DNA of 64,000 nucleotides, from positions 3,286,001-3,350,000 of the forward strand of contig NZ_CP070619.1 of the NCBI RefSeq assembly GCF_017068395.1. Direction: 5' to 3'. Both the position numbers and the translations under genes were made by a program. Positions 42,828-51,097 of this stretch are shown here, piece by piece. The stretch's first letter is position 1; every line of letters begins with the position of its first letter. The notes under the pieces were generated by a model. It was not told where the DNA came from, made no database searches, and worked only from the letters and a program-made list of their open reading frames with translations. Origin of the DNA: Rhodococcus pseudokoreensis (GTDB lineage: Bacteria > Actinomycetota > Actinomycetes > Mycobacteriales > Mycobacteriaceae).

Positions 42828-43613
42828 ATGACGTTCGACGGCAAGATCGCCCTCATAGTAGGGGGCTCGAGCGGTATCGGTGCCGCCACCGCCAGGCAGC
42901 TCGCGGCGGCCGGGGCCACGATTGTAGTGGCTGCCCCTCTCCCTGCCTCGGAGATGCAGGACCTGATCGAGAAGATCGAGAAGGGCGGTGGCCGGGCAGA
43001 GGCAATCACCTGCGACATCACGGACCGCGCGAGTGTCGCCTCCCTGTTCGATGGAATCATCGCGCAGTATGGGCGCCTCGATGTCGTCGTCAATTCGGCG
43101 GGCACTTATGCCCCGACGCCCGTGTTCGCGCCCGATGCAGCGGTTATCGACAGGTTGGTTGCGGTGAACCTCGTCGGAGCGTTCACCGTCAGTTTCGCAG
43201 CAGCTGCCGCGATGCGGCCGACCGGCGGAGTCCTCGTCAACGTGACCTCCACTCAGGCGGTGCTCGCCGAGCCGGACTCCCCCGTCTATGCGGCGACCAA
43301 GGCTGGGCTCGCCCACTTCACCGCATCATTAGCACCTGAACTGCGCCGCAGCGGCATTCGCGTTGTCGCGTTCGCGCCAGGCGCAACGAGAACACCGATG
43401 ACCGCCGCCCTCGCTTTCCCGGAAAATGCGGAAACGGCAGCCGCACTAGCGCATCTCGAAGAGACGAGCAGCGGGCCCTATGGCGACTTCTTCCTGGATG
43501 CCGAAGATATGGCTCGCGTCATCGTCTTCCTGTCTTCCGACGACGCCCGAGCCATTCATGCCACCAGTGTCGTCGCCGATCAGGGCCACACCTCGGCGCT
43601 GTTCGGTCGCTGA
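42828..43613 (+). CDS. SDR-family dehydrogenase, candidate hydroxyterpenoid dehydrogenase
   Basis: 261 residues. GGSSGIGAAT is the cofactor motif, NSAG is present, and VYAATKAGLAHF has the catalytic Tyr and Lys. AGGGAG precedes the ATG. As the last gene of the P450-reductase-ferredoxin unit, it is the natural candidate to oxidise the alcohol made by the P450 to a ketone, which in a camphor-like pathway gives the beta-diketone needed by the hydrolase at 37758. That order is inferred. Confidence 0.88.
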   Translation: MTFDGKIALIVGGSSGIGAATARQLAAAGATIVVAAPLPASEMQDLIEKIEKGGGRAEAITCDITDRASVASLFDGIIAQYGRLDVVVNSAGTYAPTPVFAPDAAVIDRLVAVNLVGAFTVSFAAAAAMRPTGGVLVNVTSTQAVLAEPDSPVYAATKAGLAHFTASLAPELRRSGIRVVAFAPGATRTPMTAALAFPENAETAAALAHLEETSSGPYGDFFLDAEDMARVIVFLSSDDARAIHATSVVADQGHTSALFGR

Positions 43614-43984
43614 ACAGCCCGTCGTGATACCGGTCGTCGCCGACGCTAGCTCGTCGACGGCAGCCGAGCGGCTCGGAATGGGTCGAACCGAATCGAGTTG
43701 TTCTACAAGAATCCACATCACAGGCTCTCACCGCACCGCTGAATCTTACGGCTTCAGGTCGAGCTGATTACTTCGAGTCAGGCGATGGCCGCCATACCCG
43801 TCGGTGGCAAGGAACTGCACGTTCCTCCAGCCCAATCACCCCCTACTTCACCGTAACCGTTGACGGCGCGCAGGCTCGAATCGAGCCATCGCTGACACGA
43901 GCAACAGCACTTATCCAGATCTTGCCGAAGTTCGAGTCCATAACCCCCTTCGCCCCACCCATGACCCCCTTAGGAAGGTGCGCC
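43614..43984. other. Intergenic region before the MFS gene
   Basis: 371 bases without a supported gene. A perfect 7-bp inverted repeat (GGCTCGA, one base, TCGAGCC) at 43873-43887 lies about 100 bases before the MFS start and could be an operator of another regulator. It lacks the regulon B core. Confidence 0.5.
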
Positions 43985-45319
43985 ATGAGCAGCGTGACAC
44001 CCGACTCCAAGAGTTACACCGATCCAGAAGTGAGATCCGAGGCACTCGAGAAGTCGACAATCCGTGCGGTGTCGATTCGCGTCCTCCCGATCATGTTCTT
44101 GTTGTACTTCTTCGCTTTCGTCGACCGCGCCTCGCTAGGCTTTGCACAGCTGCACATGGGCACGGAACTGTCGATCGACCCAGCCATCTTCGGTCTGGCC
44201 GCCAGCGCCTTCTTTGTCGGATACATCCTGCTCGAGATACCCAGCAGCGTATTGCTCGACAAGTTCGGCGCCCGAATCTGGATGACCCGAATCGGTGTCT
44301 CCTGGGGAATAGTCACGATCCTGACCGGCTTCGTTCAGAATCACACCCAGCTCATCGTGGCACGGGTTCTGCTGGGTGTAGCAGAAGCCGGCCTCGCGGC
44401 TGGCATCTACCTCTTCACGATGAAGCTCTACCCAATGCGACACCGGGCGAAGGCGACTGCACTCATCCTCCTCGGTGCCCCGATCGCAGGTGCCCTCACC
44501 GGGCCCATCTCCGGCGTCATCCTCGACCATGCCGATTGGTTCGGCATCTCCAGCTGGCGCTGGATCTTCATCCTGACCGGTATTCCCCCCCTGCTACTGG
44601 GCATCGTCACCTACAAGTGGCTGACCGACAGGCCGAGCGAGATGCCTTGGTTGACCGACGAGCAGCGCTCCTGGCTGGTCGCGGCAGTCGAAGCCGACCC
44701 CACGACATCGGCACACAAGGGAAACCCGATCGTCGCAGCGCTGCGCAATCGCACCGTCCTATTGCTCGGCCTGGTCCAGTTCCTTACTGCCAGTGCGACT
44801 TACGGTCTGGTGTACTGGACGCCTCAGATCATGAAGGGACTGGCGGGCAATGTCTCCGCGACGACACTTGGCCTTCTCGTTTTCGTACCCGCAGCGTGTG
44901 GGGCCGTGATGATGTATGTAAATGGATGGCATTCTGACCGCACGGGAGAACGACTCTTCCACACCACTTTCTGCCAGATCGTTGCCGCGTCATCACTACT
45001 GCTTCTGCCATTGGCTGCGGCTCATAGCTACTCTCTGGCATTCTTGCTGTTGATTTTGGCTACAGCCGCCATCTACGCATTCGCCCCGTCCTTCTGGGCG
45101 ATCCCGCAGAAAATCTTCAACGGACCCCGCGCCGCGACACTGATAGCCAGCGTTACCACGATCGGCCAACTCAGCGGCCTCCTCTCGCCGTACATTTTCG
45201 GACTCTTCACCAAGAGCACCGGCAACACTAATGCCGGCGTGATCTACCTCGGAGCAGGAGTACTCGTCGCCGCCGCGCTCCTCCTCGCGTTTCGCCGGCG
45301 ATGGCAAGTTGTCGCGTGA
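43985..45319 (+). CDS. MFS transporter, anion:cation symporter type
   Basis: 444 residues from ATG 43985 (MSSVTPDSK), behind AGGAAGG; the frame open to 43922 was trimmed. About twelve hydrophobic segments are visible. LLYFFAFVDRASLGFAQ in the first segment and the RIGVSWGIVTILTGF / RVLLGVAEAGLAAGI pattern are typical of the ACS family (phthalate, hydroxyphenylacetate, glucarate permeases). It probably imports an organic acid. No operator B site was seen directly in front. Confidence 0.9.
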   Translation: MSSVTPDSKSYTDPEVRSEALEKSTIRAVSIRVLPIMFLLYFFAFVDRASLGFAQLHMGTELSIDPAIFGLAASAFFVGYILLEIPSSVLLDKFGARIWMTRIGVSWGIVTILTGFVQNHTQLIVARVLLGVAEAGLAAGIYLFTMKLYPMRHRAKATALILLGAPIAGALTGPISGVILDHADWFGISSWRWIFILTGIPPLLLGIVTYKWLTDRPSEMPWLTDEQRSWLVAAVEADPTTSAHKGNPIVAALRNRTVLLLGLVQFLTASATYGLVYWTPQIMKGLAGNVSATTLGLLVFVPAACGAVMMYVNGWHSDRTGERLFHTTFCQIVAASSLLLLPLAAAHSYSLAFLLLILATAAIYAFAPSFWAIPQKIFNGPRAATLIASVTTIGQLSGLLSPYIFGLFTKSTGNTNAGVIYLGAGVLVAAALLLAFRRRWQVVA

Positions 45320-45536
45320 TGCCGCTGGAGGCCGGAAGATTCACGCTGAGTGACACGACGCCAAGTCGAACATTTACGTCGTGCCCCACACCATTGATCC
45401 GCAGTCGCATCCCGACGTGAGAACGGCGGTCGCTCGCGCCCTCATTCTGCTCGTTGACGGCGCTACTGTAATTGTTTGCGCCGGCAAGGGCACGTCCCGG
45501 AGAACATGGCAGGTGGCGTCGGAAATTGGGTGAGCG

Positions 45537-45582
45537 ACTCCTGGTAGGTCAGTAAGCATCAGCTCACTGACCTACCAGGAGT
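45537..45582. repeat. Perfect 17-bp inverted repeat
   Basis: ACTCCTGGTAGGTCAGT (45537-45553) is mirrored exactly at 45566-45582 with a 12-base loop. It could be a mobile-element end, a protein site or a factor-independent terminator for the MFS gene 218 bases upstream. No transposase is nearby. Confidence 0.75.
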
Positions 45583-45730
45583 TCACGTGCCGCCCAGGCG
45601 ATCCACCGAGCCTAACGTGGACGCGCCGACTGGAGTCGCTGGGATGGCACGCCATCGACTACGTCCAAACCGCATAGAACTGACAGCATCGAGGATCCGG
45701 ACTCCGTGCAGACAGGCGCGAGCGCATGCT

Positions 45731-45746
45731 GTACGATCGTTCGATT
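45731..45746 (+). promoter_or_regulatory. Operator B8
   Basis: GTACGATCGTTCGATT, 11 of 16 matches to the full consensus, with an intact right half. It lies 128 bases upstream of the crotonase gene. Confidence 0.45.
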
Positions 45747-45874
45747 AGCATACGATATGCGCCCCGAGTGGTCGGAGACGACCATGTGACCTTTCGCGCG
45801 ACGGTCAAAGCCATTCCTACGCACCCGAGATCGCGCGCATGAGACTTGGCGCTTCGCCACGAAAGGATTCCGCA

Positions 45875-46684
45875 ATGCCGCAGGTCACCCTTCAGGTCGA
45901 TGATGCCGTTGCCACCATCACGCTGGACCAGCCTGCTCGCCTCAATGCCATGACACTGCCGATGTGGCAAGCCTTCCGTGGCCTGCTCGAAGAGGTCGCC
46001 GACAGCAGTGAGATCCGCGCGCTGGTCCTCACCGGTGCCGGTGAGAATTTCTGTTCCGGCATGGATGTGGTGGGTAGTGCTGTCGAAGCGCATCCGATGC
46101 GCCGTCTTCAGGTGACCAACCGGGCCGTTCTCGCGCTGCACAACCTTCGGGTTCCGACCATCGCTCGTCTCGACGGGGTCGCAGTCGGAGCCGGCGCCAA
46201 TCTCGCGTTGGGGTGCGATCTGGTGATCGCCTCGAATCGGGCTCGTTTGTCGCAAATCTTTACGCATCGAGCCTTGTCGGTCGATTCAGGTGGCTCGTGG
46301 ATCCTTCCGCGGCTCATCGGGTTACACCGAGCAAAGGAACTCTGCTTCCTAGGTGACATGATTTCCGCTGAGCGCGCTCGAGAACTGGGCTTGTACGCGA
46401 ACGTGGTGCCGGCGGCGGAGCTGGACGAGGCGGTGGCCGAGTTGGCGGCTCGCCTCGCTGCTGCACCGCCGGTCGCGTTGCAGCAGACGAAGCGTCTGCT
46501 CAACGAAGGTTACTCGGCGACTTTCGAACAGGCGCTGGAAAGCGAACTCCGCTCGCAGAGTACCAATCTGCAGGGCGAGGACTCGGCCGAGGCATTCGAC
46601 GCGTTCCGCACCAAACGAACTCCGACCTTCACAGGCGGTGGGTACCGCAACAACGCGCCATCGCTACGCACCGAGATCGGCTGA
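45875..46684 (+). CDS. Enoyl-CoA hydratase/isomerase family protein
   Basis: 269 residues from ATG 45875 (MPQVTLQVDD), with GAAAGG upstream. ENFCSGMDVVG and LDGVAVGAGANLALGCDL form the two oxyanion-hole segments. The position normally holding the first catalytic Glu reads IFTHRALSVDSGGSW, which resembles isomerase-like members rather than classical hydratases. It stands alone with operator B8 upstream, so it belongs to the terpenoid regulon. Confidence 0.88.
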   Translation: MPQVTLQVDDAVATITLDQPARLNAMTLPMWQAFRGLLEEVADSSEIRALVLTGAGENFCSGMDVVGSAVEAHPMRRLQVTNRAVLALHNLRVPTIARLDGVAVGAGANLALGCDLVIASNRARLSQIFTHRALSVDSGGSWILPRLIGLHRAKELCFLGDMISAERARELGLYANVVPAAELDEAVAELAARLAAAPPVALQQTKRLLNEGYSATFEQALESELRSQSTNLQGEDSAEAFDAFRTKRTPTFTGGGYRNNAPSLRTEIG

Positions 46685-46820
46685 GCGAGAACAACGCACA
46701 TCCCGAAGGTTTTCGTGGCCGCTCTCGTTTCATTTGCGAGCACTCCAGGCCGGCCTCGAAATCGAACCGACTCGATTGAGCAGGCCCAGTCTTGACGGAG
46801 CAGACGCGAGTCGGATAACT

Positions 46821-46836
46821 TATCGAACGTTCGAGT
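46821..46836 (+). promoter_or_regulatory. Operator B9
   Basis: TATCGAACGTTCGAGT, 14 of 16 matches, with the left half and core perfect. It lies 208 bases upstream of the crotonase at 47045. The rest of this 360-base spacer holds no gene. Confidence 0.7.
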
Positions 46837-47044
46837 GTATTGGTTGATCGAGGCTATGGCGCACCGTCCACCAGAAGGGAGCCGGTCGTCCCTTCGAGAG
46901 CGCGAAAGCAGTGCAGGGACACGCGGCCCCGAGTAGGCCTGCCGAGGCTCCCATCGAACTGAGACACAAGGCCTAGACGTCCCCATGCGGGCGGCGTTGC
47001 CACGAAAGTCACCACCTTGGAGCGGATCGAATGAGGACTGAACA

Positions 47045-47818
47045 ATGACTGAACTTGCCGACGAGGTCCTGACCGAGTTCGCGGACGGCATCGCGCTGAT
47101 CACGATCAATCGGCCGAAGGCGAAGAATGCGATGACCGCCGCGGCGGCGGCCGCGATCGCGGACGCGATCGACACGCTGGAGCAGCGAGCCGACCTCACC
47201 GTCGGCATCATCACCGGCGCGGGCGGCGTGTTCTGCGCGGGAATGGATCTGAAGGCCTTCACTCGTGGCGAGTCGCCGAGCATCGCGGGCCGTGGTTTCG
47301 GCGGGCTCACCGAATCGCCCCCGACCAAACCCCTGATCGCCGCGATCGAGGGCTGGGCTCTGGCCGGCGGATGCGAACTTGCGCTCAGCGCCGACCTCGT
47401 GGTGGCCGCGCGTACCGCCCGGTTTGGGCTCCCCGAAGTCAAGCGCGGGCTCGTCGCTACCGCAGGGGGGCTTTTGCGGCTGCCGAAGGCACTGCCCTAC
47501 CCGGTCGCGATGCGGATCGCGCTAACGGGTGAACCGATCAGTGCGGAGGAGGCTGAGCGCTTCGGGCTCGTCTCCATCCTGTGCGAGGAGGGGGAAGCCT
47601 TGTCGGCCGCCAAAGACCTCGCGGCGACGATCGCTGCCAATGGGCCTCTCGCAGTGCGGGCGACCAAGCAGATCGTCAGCGAGGCTGCCGGTTGGACCGA
47701 CGCCGACGCGTTCGAATCTCAGCGCGCTATCGCCAGGCCGGCGATGAAATCCGCCGACGCCCGGGAAGGCGCGTTGGCTTTCGCGGAGAAACGTTCCCCA
47801 GTCTGGCGGGGCGAATGA
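47045..47818 (+). CDS. Enoyl-CoA hydratase (crotonase)
   Basis: 257 residues. GVFCAGMDLKAF and IEGWALAGGCELALSADLVV form the oxyanion hole; FGLPEVKRGLVATAGGLLRL keeps the catalytic Glu of LPE. It is a more classical hydratase than the crotonases at 37758 and 45875. A 76-base gap separates it from the acyl-CoA dehydrogenase gene, which is probably co-transcribed under operator B9. Confidence 0.9.
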   Translation: MTELADEVLTEFADGIALITINRPKAKNAMTAAAAAAIADAIDTLEQRADLTVGIITGAGGVFCAGMDLKAFTRGESPSIAGRGFGGLTESPPTKPLIAAIEGWALAGGCELALSADLVVAARTARFGLPEVKRGLVATAGGLLRLPKALPYPVAMRIALTGEPISAEEAERFGLVSILCEEGEALSAAKDLAATIAANGPLAVRATKQIVSEAAGWTDADAFESQRAIARPAMKSADAREGALAFAEKRSPVWRGE

Positions 47819-47894
47819 CGTACGTAAAGGCTCTCTCCACGGCCAGGTTCGGCAGTACAGGCGAAGCCCCCATGATGTATCGATTGGAGTTCAC

Positions 47895-49118
47895 GTGACC
47901 AGGCTCGGACTAACCGCCGGACTAACTGACGTGCAGATGGAGATTCTGTCCACCGTACGATCATTTGTCGACAAGGAAATCATCCCGCATGCGCAGGAGT
48001 TGGAGCATGCAGACGCTTACCCCACAGACATCGTCGAGGGTATGAAGGAGATGGGTCTGTTCGGGCTCACCGTTCCCGAAGAGTTCGGTGGGCTGGGCGA
48101 ATCGTTGCTGATGTACGCGTTGGTCGTGGAGGAGATCGCTCGCGGGTGGATGAGCGTGTCGGGAGTGATCAACACGCACTTCATCGTGGCGCACATGATC
48201 TCCCGGCACGGCACCCCGGAGCAGAAGCAGAACTACTTGCCGAGGATGGCGACAGGCGAGGTCCGCGGCTCTTTCTCGATGTCCGAGCCTGACCTGGGTT
48301 CAGACGTGGCGGCGATCAAGACGCGTGCCAGGCGCGACGGCGACGACTACGTGATCGACGGCGCCAAGATGTGGCTTACCAACGGCGGTTCGTCCAACCT
48401 GATCGCGTTGCTCGTCAAGACCGACGAAGGCGCGGAGAAGGCGCACCAGAACCTGACGACCTTCCTGGTCGAGAAGCCCGAGGGGTTCGGCGAAGTCGTA
48501 CCGGGCCTGACGATCTCGAGCAAGATCGACAAGATGGGTTACAAGGGCGTCGACACCACAGAAGCGGTGTTCGACGGGTTCCGCATCCCAGCTGCGCAGG
48601 TGCTCGGCGCGTCGCCGGGCAAGGGCTTCGCTTTCATGATGGACGGCATCGAAGTAGGGCGGGTCAACGTTGCCGCCCGCGCGTGCGGCGTGGCGAACCG
48701 CGCGTTCGAGTTGGCCATCGCATACGCACAGCAGCGCAGGACGTTCGGCAAGCCGATCGCCGAGCATCAGGCAATCGCGTTCCGACTTGCGGAAATGGCC
48801 ACGAAGGTCGAGGCCGCGCACCAGATGATGGTCACCGCCGCCCGATTGAAGGACACCGGTGAGCGAAATGATGTCGTTGCGGGGATGGCGAAGCTGATCG
48901 CCTCCGAGTACTGCGCGGAGGTCACCCAAGACGCGTTTCGTATCCACGGCGGCTACGGCTACTCCAAGGAGTACGAGATCGAGCGCCTGATGCGCGAGGC
49001 CCCGTTCCTTCTCATCGGCGAGGGAACCAGCGACATCCAGAAGATGATCATCAGCCGCGGCCTGCTGAGCGACTACTCGCTTGCCGCCGGCGGAGGATCC
49101 GCAAGACGCGCTGTCTAA
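47895..49118 (+). CDS. Acyl-CoA dehydrogenase, homotetrameric type
   Basis: 407 residues from GTG 47895, with GGAG upstream. SFSMSEPDLGSDVAAIKTRA and RIHGGYGYSKEYEIERLMRE match short/medium-chain or (alkyl)succinyl-type acyl-CoA dehydrogenases, unlike the split alpha/beta-like pairs of regulon A. It oxidises an acyl-CoA to enoyl-CoA with ETF as acceptor, feeding the crotonase encoded just upstream. A hairpin terminator follows nine bases after the stop. Confidence 0.92.
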   Translation: MTRLGLTAGLTDVQMEILSTVRSFVDKEIIPHAQELEHADAYPTDIVEGMKEMGLFGLTVPEEFGGLGESLLMYALVVEEIARGWMSVSGVINTHFIVAHMISRHGTPEQKQNYLPRMATGEVRGSFSMSEPDLGSDVAAIKTRARRDGDDYVIDGAKMWLTNGGSSNLIALLVKTDEGAEKAHQNLTTFLVEKPEGFGEVVPGLTISSKIDKMGYKGVDTTEAVFDGFRIPAAQVLGASPGKGFAFMMDGIEVGRVNVAARACGVANRAFELAIAYAQQRRTFGKPIAEHQAIAFRLAEMATKVEAAHQMMVTAARLKDTGERNDVVAGMAKLIASEYCAEVTQDAFRIHGGYGYSKEYEIERLMREAPFLLIGEGTSDIQKMIISRGLLSDYSLAAGGGSARRAV

Positions 49119-49126
49119 CTCCCGTA

Positions 49127-49164
49127 CCGGTCGTGGCTCCAAGGATGACAGAGACCACGACCGG
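49127..49164 (+). terminator. Hairpin terminator of the crotonase-ACAD unit
   Basis: A perfect 10-bp stem CCGGTCGTGG / CCACGACCGG with an 18-base loop, directly after the acyl-CoA dehydrogenase stop codon. There is no T-tract. Confidence 0.65.
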
Positions 49165-49685
49165 CACGACCCAGCCAGTCCGAACAAGGCAACACTTCAG
49201 AAGGATGATTTCGAAGCCGAGTTTGACCAAGATCGGGACCTAGTACGTCACTGCAACGACCTTATTAACCAACATATCTGAGCTCTCAATTCCAACCCGC
49301 CGGTAACGGTGCGCCGTCATCGCGGGCACCGGTCCCGCACGGGCGGCTGCGGCTACAGACAAACCTCTTGGGTCACTCACGACAAAACTCGTTCTGACAA
49401 ATCGAGTGGCAACGGTCGCTACTGAATCGAGCCCTCCGGGCATGCTGCCCGCAGCAACCGTATACCAGGTCCATTCGCGCGACGTAAGCTTCCGCGGATA
49501 CATGATCTCGAAGGAGTTGAAACCCCTTGACATACAGTCAATACCCGTCGAACGGAAGTCGAAACGAAGGAGCGACTTCCATCACGAATGACGATCTGAA
49601 GACCGTCATCCAGACTCTCACTGGCGAGAGAATCCCAACTGACGGCTCGCGCGCCATCCATGGAAAACAGGTACCACGGGCGTGA
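49165..49685. other. Intergenic region, no gene seen
   Basis: 521 bases without a supported gene. G+C content looks lower in parts (AT-rich 49236-49270 and 49500-49550). The missing N-terminal two thirds of the proline racemase remnant are not recognisable here. Confidence 0.5.
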
Positions 49686-50069
49686 ATGTCCATACGGGGC
49701 ATCACCCAGACCGAATTCGTCGGTCCACTGTCCCGCCACGAGGGCGTCCTGACCGCCCGAAACGCCGTCGTGGTCTCGCCGGGGCGCCTGGATCGTTCTC
49801 CTTGCGACACCGGCACGTCCGCCCGTCTTGCGGTCCTGAAGGCGAAAGGCCTGATCGAGGTGGATGAGACCTTCGTCCACGAATCCGTGATCGGCAGCCG
49901 ATTCACCAGCCGCATCGACCGGCTCACCAGTGTGGGGCACTACGAGGCGGTCGTACCCCGCGTCACCGGGCAGGCGTACATCACCGAACTCAGCCAGGTC
50001 GGCCTCGACCCTGCCGACCCCTTCCCCACCGGCTACCCACTGTCCGACAACTGGCCGACCGGACAGTGA
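49686..50069 (+). pseudogene. Proline racemase / hydroxyproline epimerase family, C-terminal remnant
   Basis: 127 residues match only the last third of the ~330-residue family: ITQTEFVGPL, VVVSPGRLDRSPC, TSARLAVLKAKG, FVHESVIGSRF, DPADPFPTGYPLSD. The second catalytic Cys is kept, but conserved Gly residues are changed (SPCDTGTS for SPCGTGTS, RFTSRI for RFTGRI, ITELSQ for ITGLxQ). An in-frame stop sits just before the first ATG, and the domain with the first catalytic Cys is absent. It is a decaying fragment. Confidence 0.85.
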
Positions 50070-50080
50070 CCAGGTGAGTG

Positions 50081-50106
50081 GGAAAGCGTGCCGGGACACG
50101 CTTTCC
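50081..50106. terminator. Hairpin between convergent pseudogenes
   Basis: A perfect 10-bp stem GGAAAGCGTG / CACGCTTTCC with a six-base loop, between the proline racemase remnant and the kinase pseudogene. Confidence 0.7.
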
Positions 50107-50109
50107 ATC

Positions 50110-50661
50110 TCACATTCGGATTTGACGGTCACGCATCGAGCAGCCGTTTGACGTCCCGGCCGGGACGCGCTCGCCGGAGATGATGACCGATGCCCGCGCC
50201 CACGGGCGGTCGTCATTGAGGAACGGATTCTCCTGCGCCATCCACTCCTCAATAAACGCGGGCGGATCGATCCCGCGCTCGACACATCTGCGGTAGGCGA
50301 CCACCGGGTTGGTGGATACCCAGATCGTGGCGTCGAACCATCCGGCTACGTCGCAGTGGGTTGCCCCATTCCTTCGACGAAGACCACGTTCGCGGTATCC
50401 GAAATCCGTCGGCAAGAAGATGGTGCCAACCGAAAAAGGAGTGGTGGCAGGCTATGTCATCGGTATGGACGATGACGCTGTCACCGGTCGCTGCAGCGAG
50501 TCGAGCGGCAACGGTGGACCTTCCGACCCACTCCGGCCATCGATTCCGATGACGATCGGGCGGTTCGTATTCATCTGTCGTGTTTCGCAGAGGCGGGCGA
50601 GCAGTTCGTCAGGAGTCGTCTCGACCCAATCGAGGACCGTGGCTTCGTTGTCACTCGTCAT
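50110..50661 (-). pseudogene. P-loop uridine kinase-like gene, frameshifted and internally deleted
   Basis: The start ATG 50661 (MTSDNEATVLDWVETTPDEL, behind GGAGGAT) leads to a P-loop VIGIDGRSGS, where a one-base loss breaks GKST. In the next frame the family continues with SVIVHTDDIACHHSFFGWHH and LLADGF. After an apparent internal deletion, VVFVEGMGQPTAT lies in that same shifted frame, then a further shift gives DVAGWFDATIWVSTNPVVAY and ERGIDPPAFIEEWMAQENPF to the end. At least two frameshifts and a missing middle make it non-functional. The intact family phosphorylates nucleosides or sugars. Confidence 0.8.
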
Positions 50662-51019
50662 TGCGGGGATCCTCCTCCATGATGTCGAGGAGCGCACGCG
50701 CAGCTTCGGTTCCGAGCGCGTCCACCTTTCGCCGCAGCGGCAAAGTATCGAGAACGGCGACGACCTCGACGCTTGAATCGACGCGGGGCACGACAACGGC
50801 GACACGGTCGTTTCTGCCGCGTGCGAGAGCGGACGCGTCTCCGGACACCTGGTACCGGTTGTCCTCCGCGATCCGGCGAATGCGCCGCCGAGTCGCGGTG
50901 GAAACTCCGCTCCGGCCGCTGAGCGCACGGGACACTGTCGCGATCGATACTCCGGCTTCTCGTGCGATGTCCGCCATGCGCACCGAGTCTCGCAGCGGAG
51001 ATGTCGTTCTCGAATGCAT
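50651..51019 (-). pseudogene. LacI-family regulator with internal deletion
   Basis: The frame from ATG 51019 encodes a complete LacI helix-turn-helix (MADIAREAGVSIATVSRALS) and the hinge (DASALARGRNDRVAVVVPR), then jumps to a C-terminal tail (LPLRRKVDALGTEAARALLD). The total is 122 residues against the usual 330-350, so nearly all of the ligand-binding domain is lost in frame. It may still fold as a DNA-binding stub. Its end overlaps the start of the kinase pseudogene. Confidence 0.8.
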
Positions 51020-51037
51020 CTGCTCTTCTTCACGACG

Positions 51038-51079
51038 CTGATGCGGTTCAGCACCCTGTCGAGTGCTGAACCGCATCAG
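51038..51079. terminator. Perfect 17-bp hairpin between MFS gene and LacI remnant
   Basis: CTGATGCGGTTCAGCAC (51038-51054) is mirrored exactly at 51063-51079 with an eight-base loop, 18 bases past the MFS stop and 18 bases before the LacI ATG. It could end MFS transcription or be the LacI operator. Confidence 0.65.
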
Positions 51080-51097
51080 TGGTTCGGTCGGGCCGGG

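Larger units (their letters stand above)
45320..45874. other. Intergenic region with perfect hairpin and operator B8
   Basis: 555 bases without a confident gene. A 50-residue frame (45381-45533) has no recognisable family. A perfect 17-bp inverted repeat is at 45537-45582. A short frame after it (GTG 45593) has a ribosome-like site but looks random. Operator B8 is at 45731-45746. Confidence 0.5.

Noticed and set aside
45381..45533. 50-residue frame (MPHTIDPQSHPDVRTAVARA...)
   Set aside because: Possibly real by codon look, but it has no ribosome site, no family match and no conserved context that I can see.
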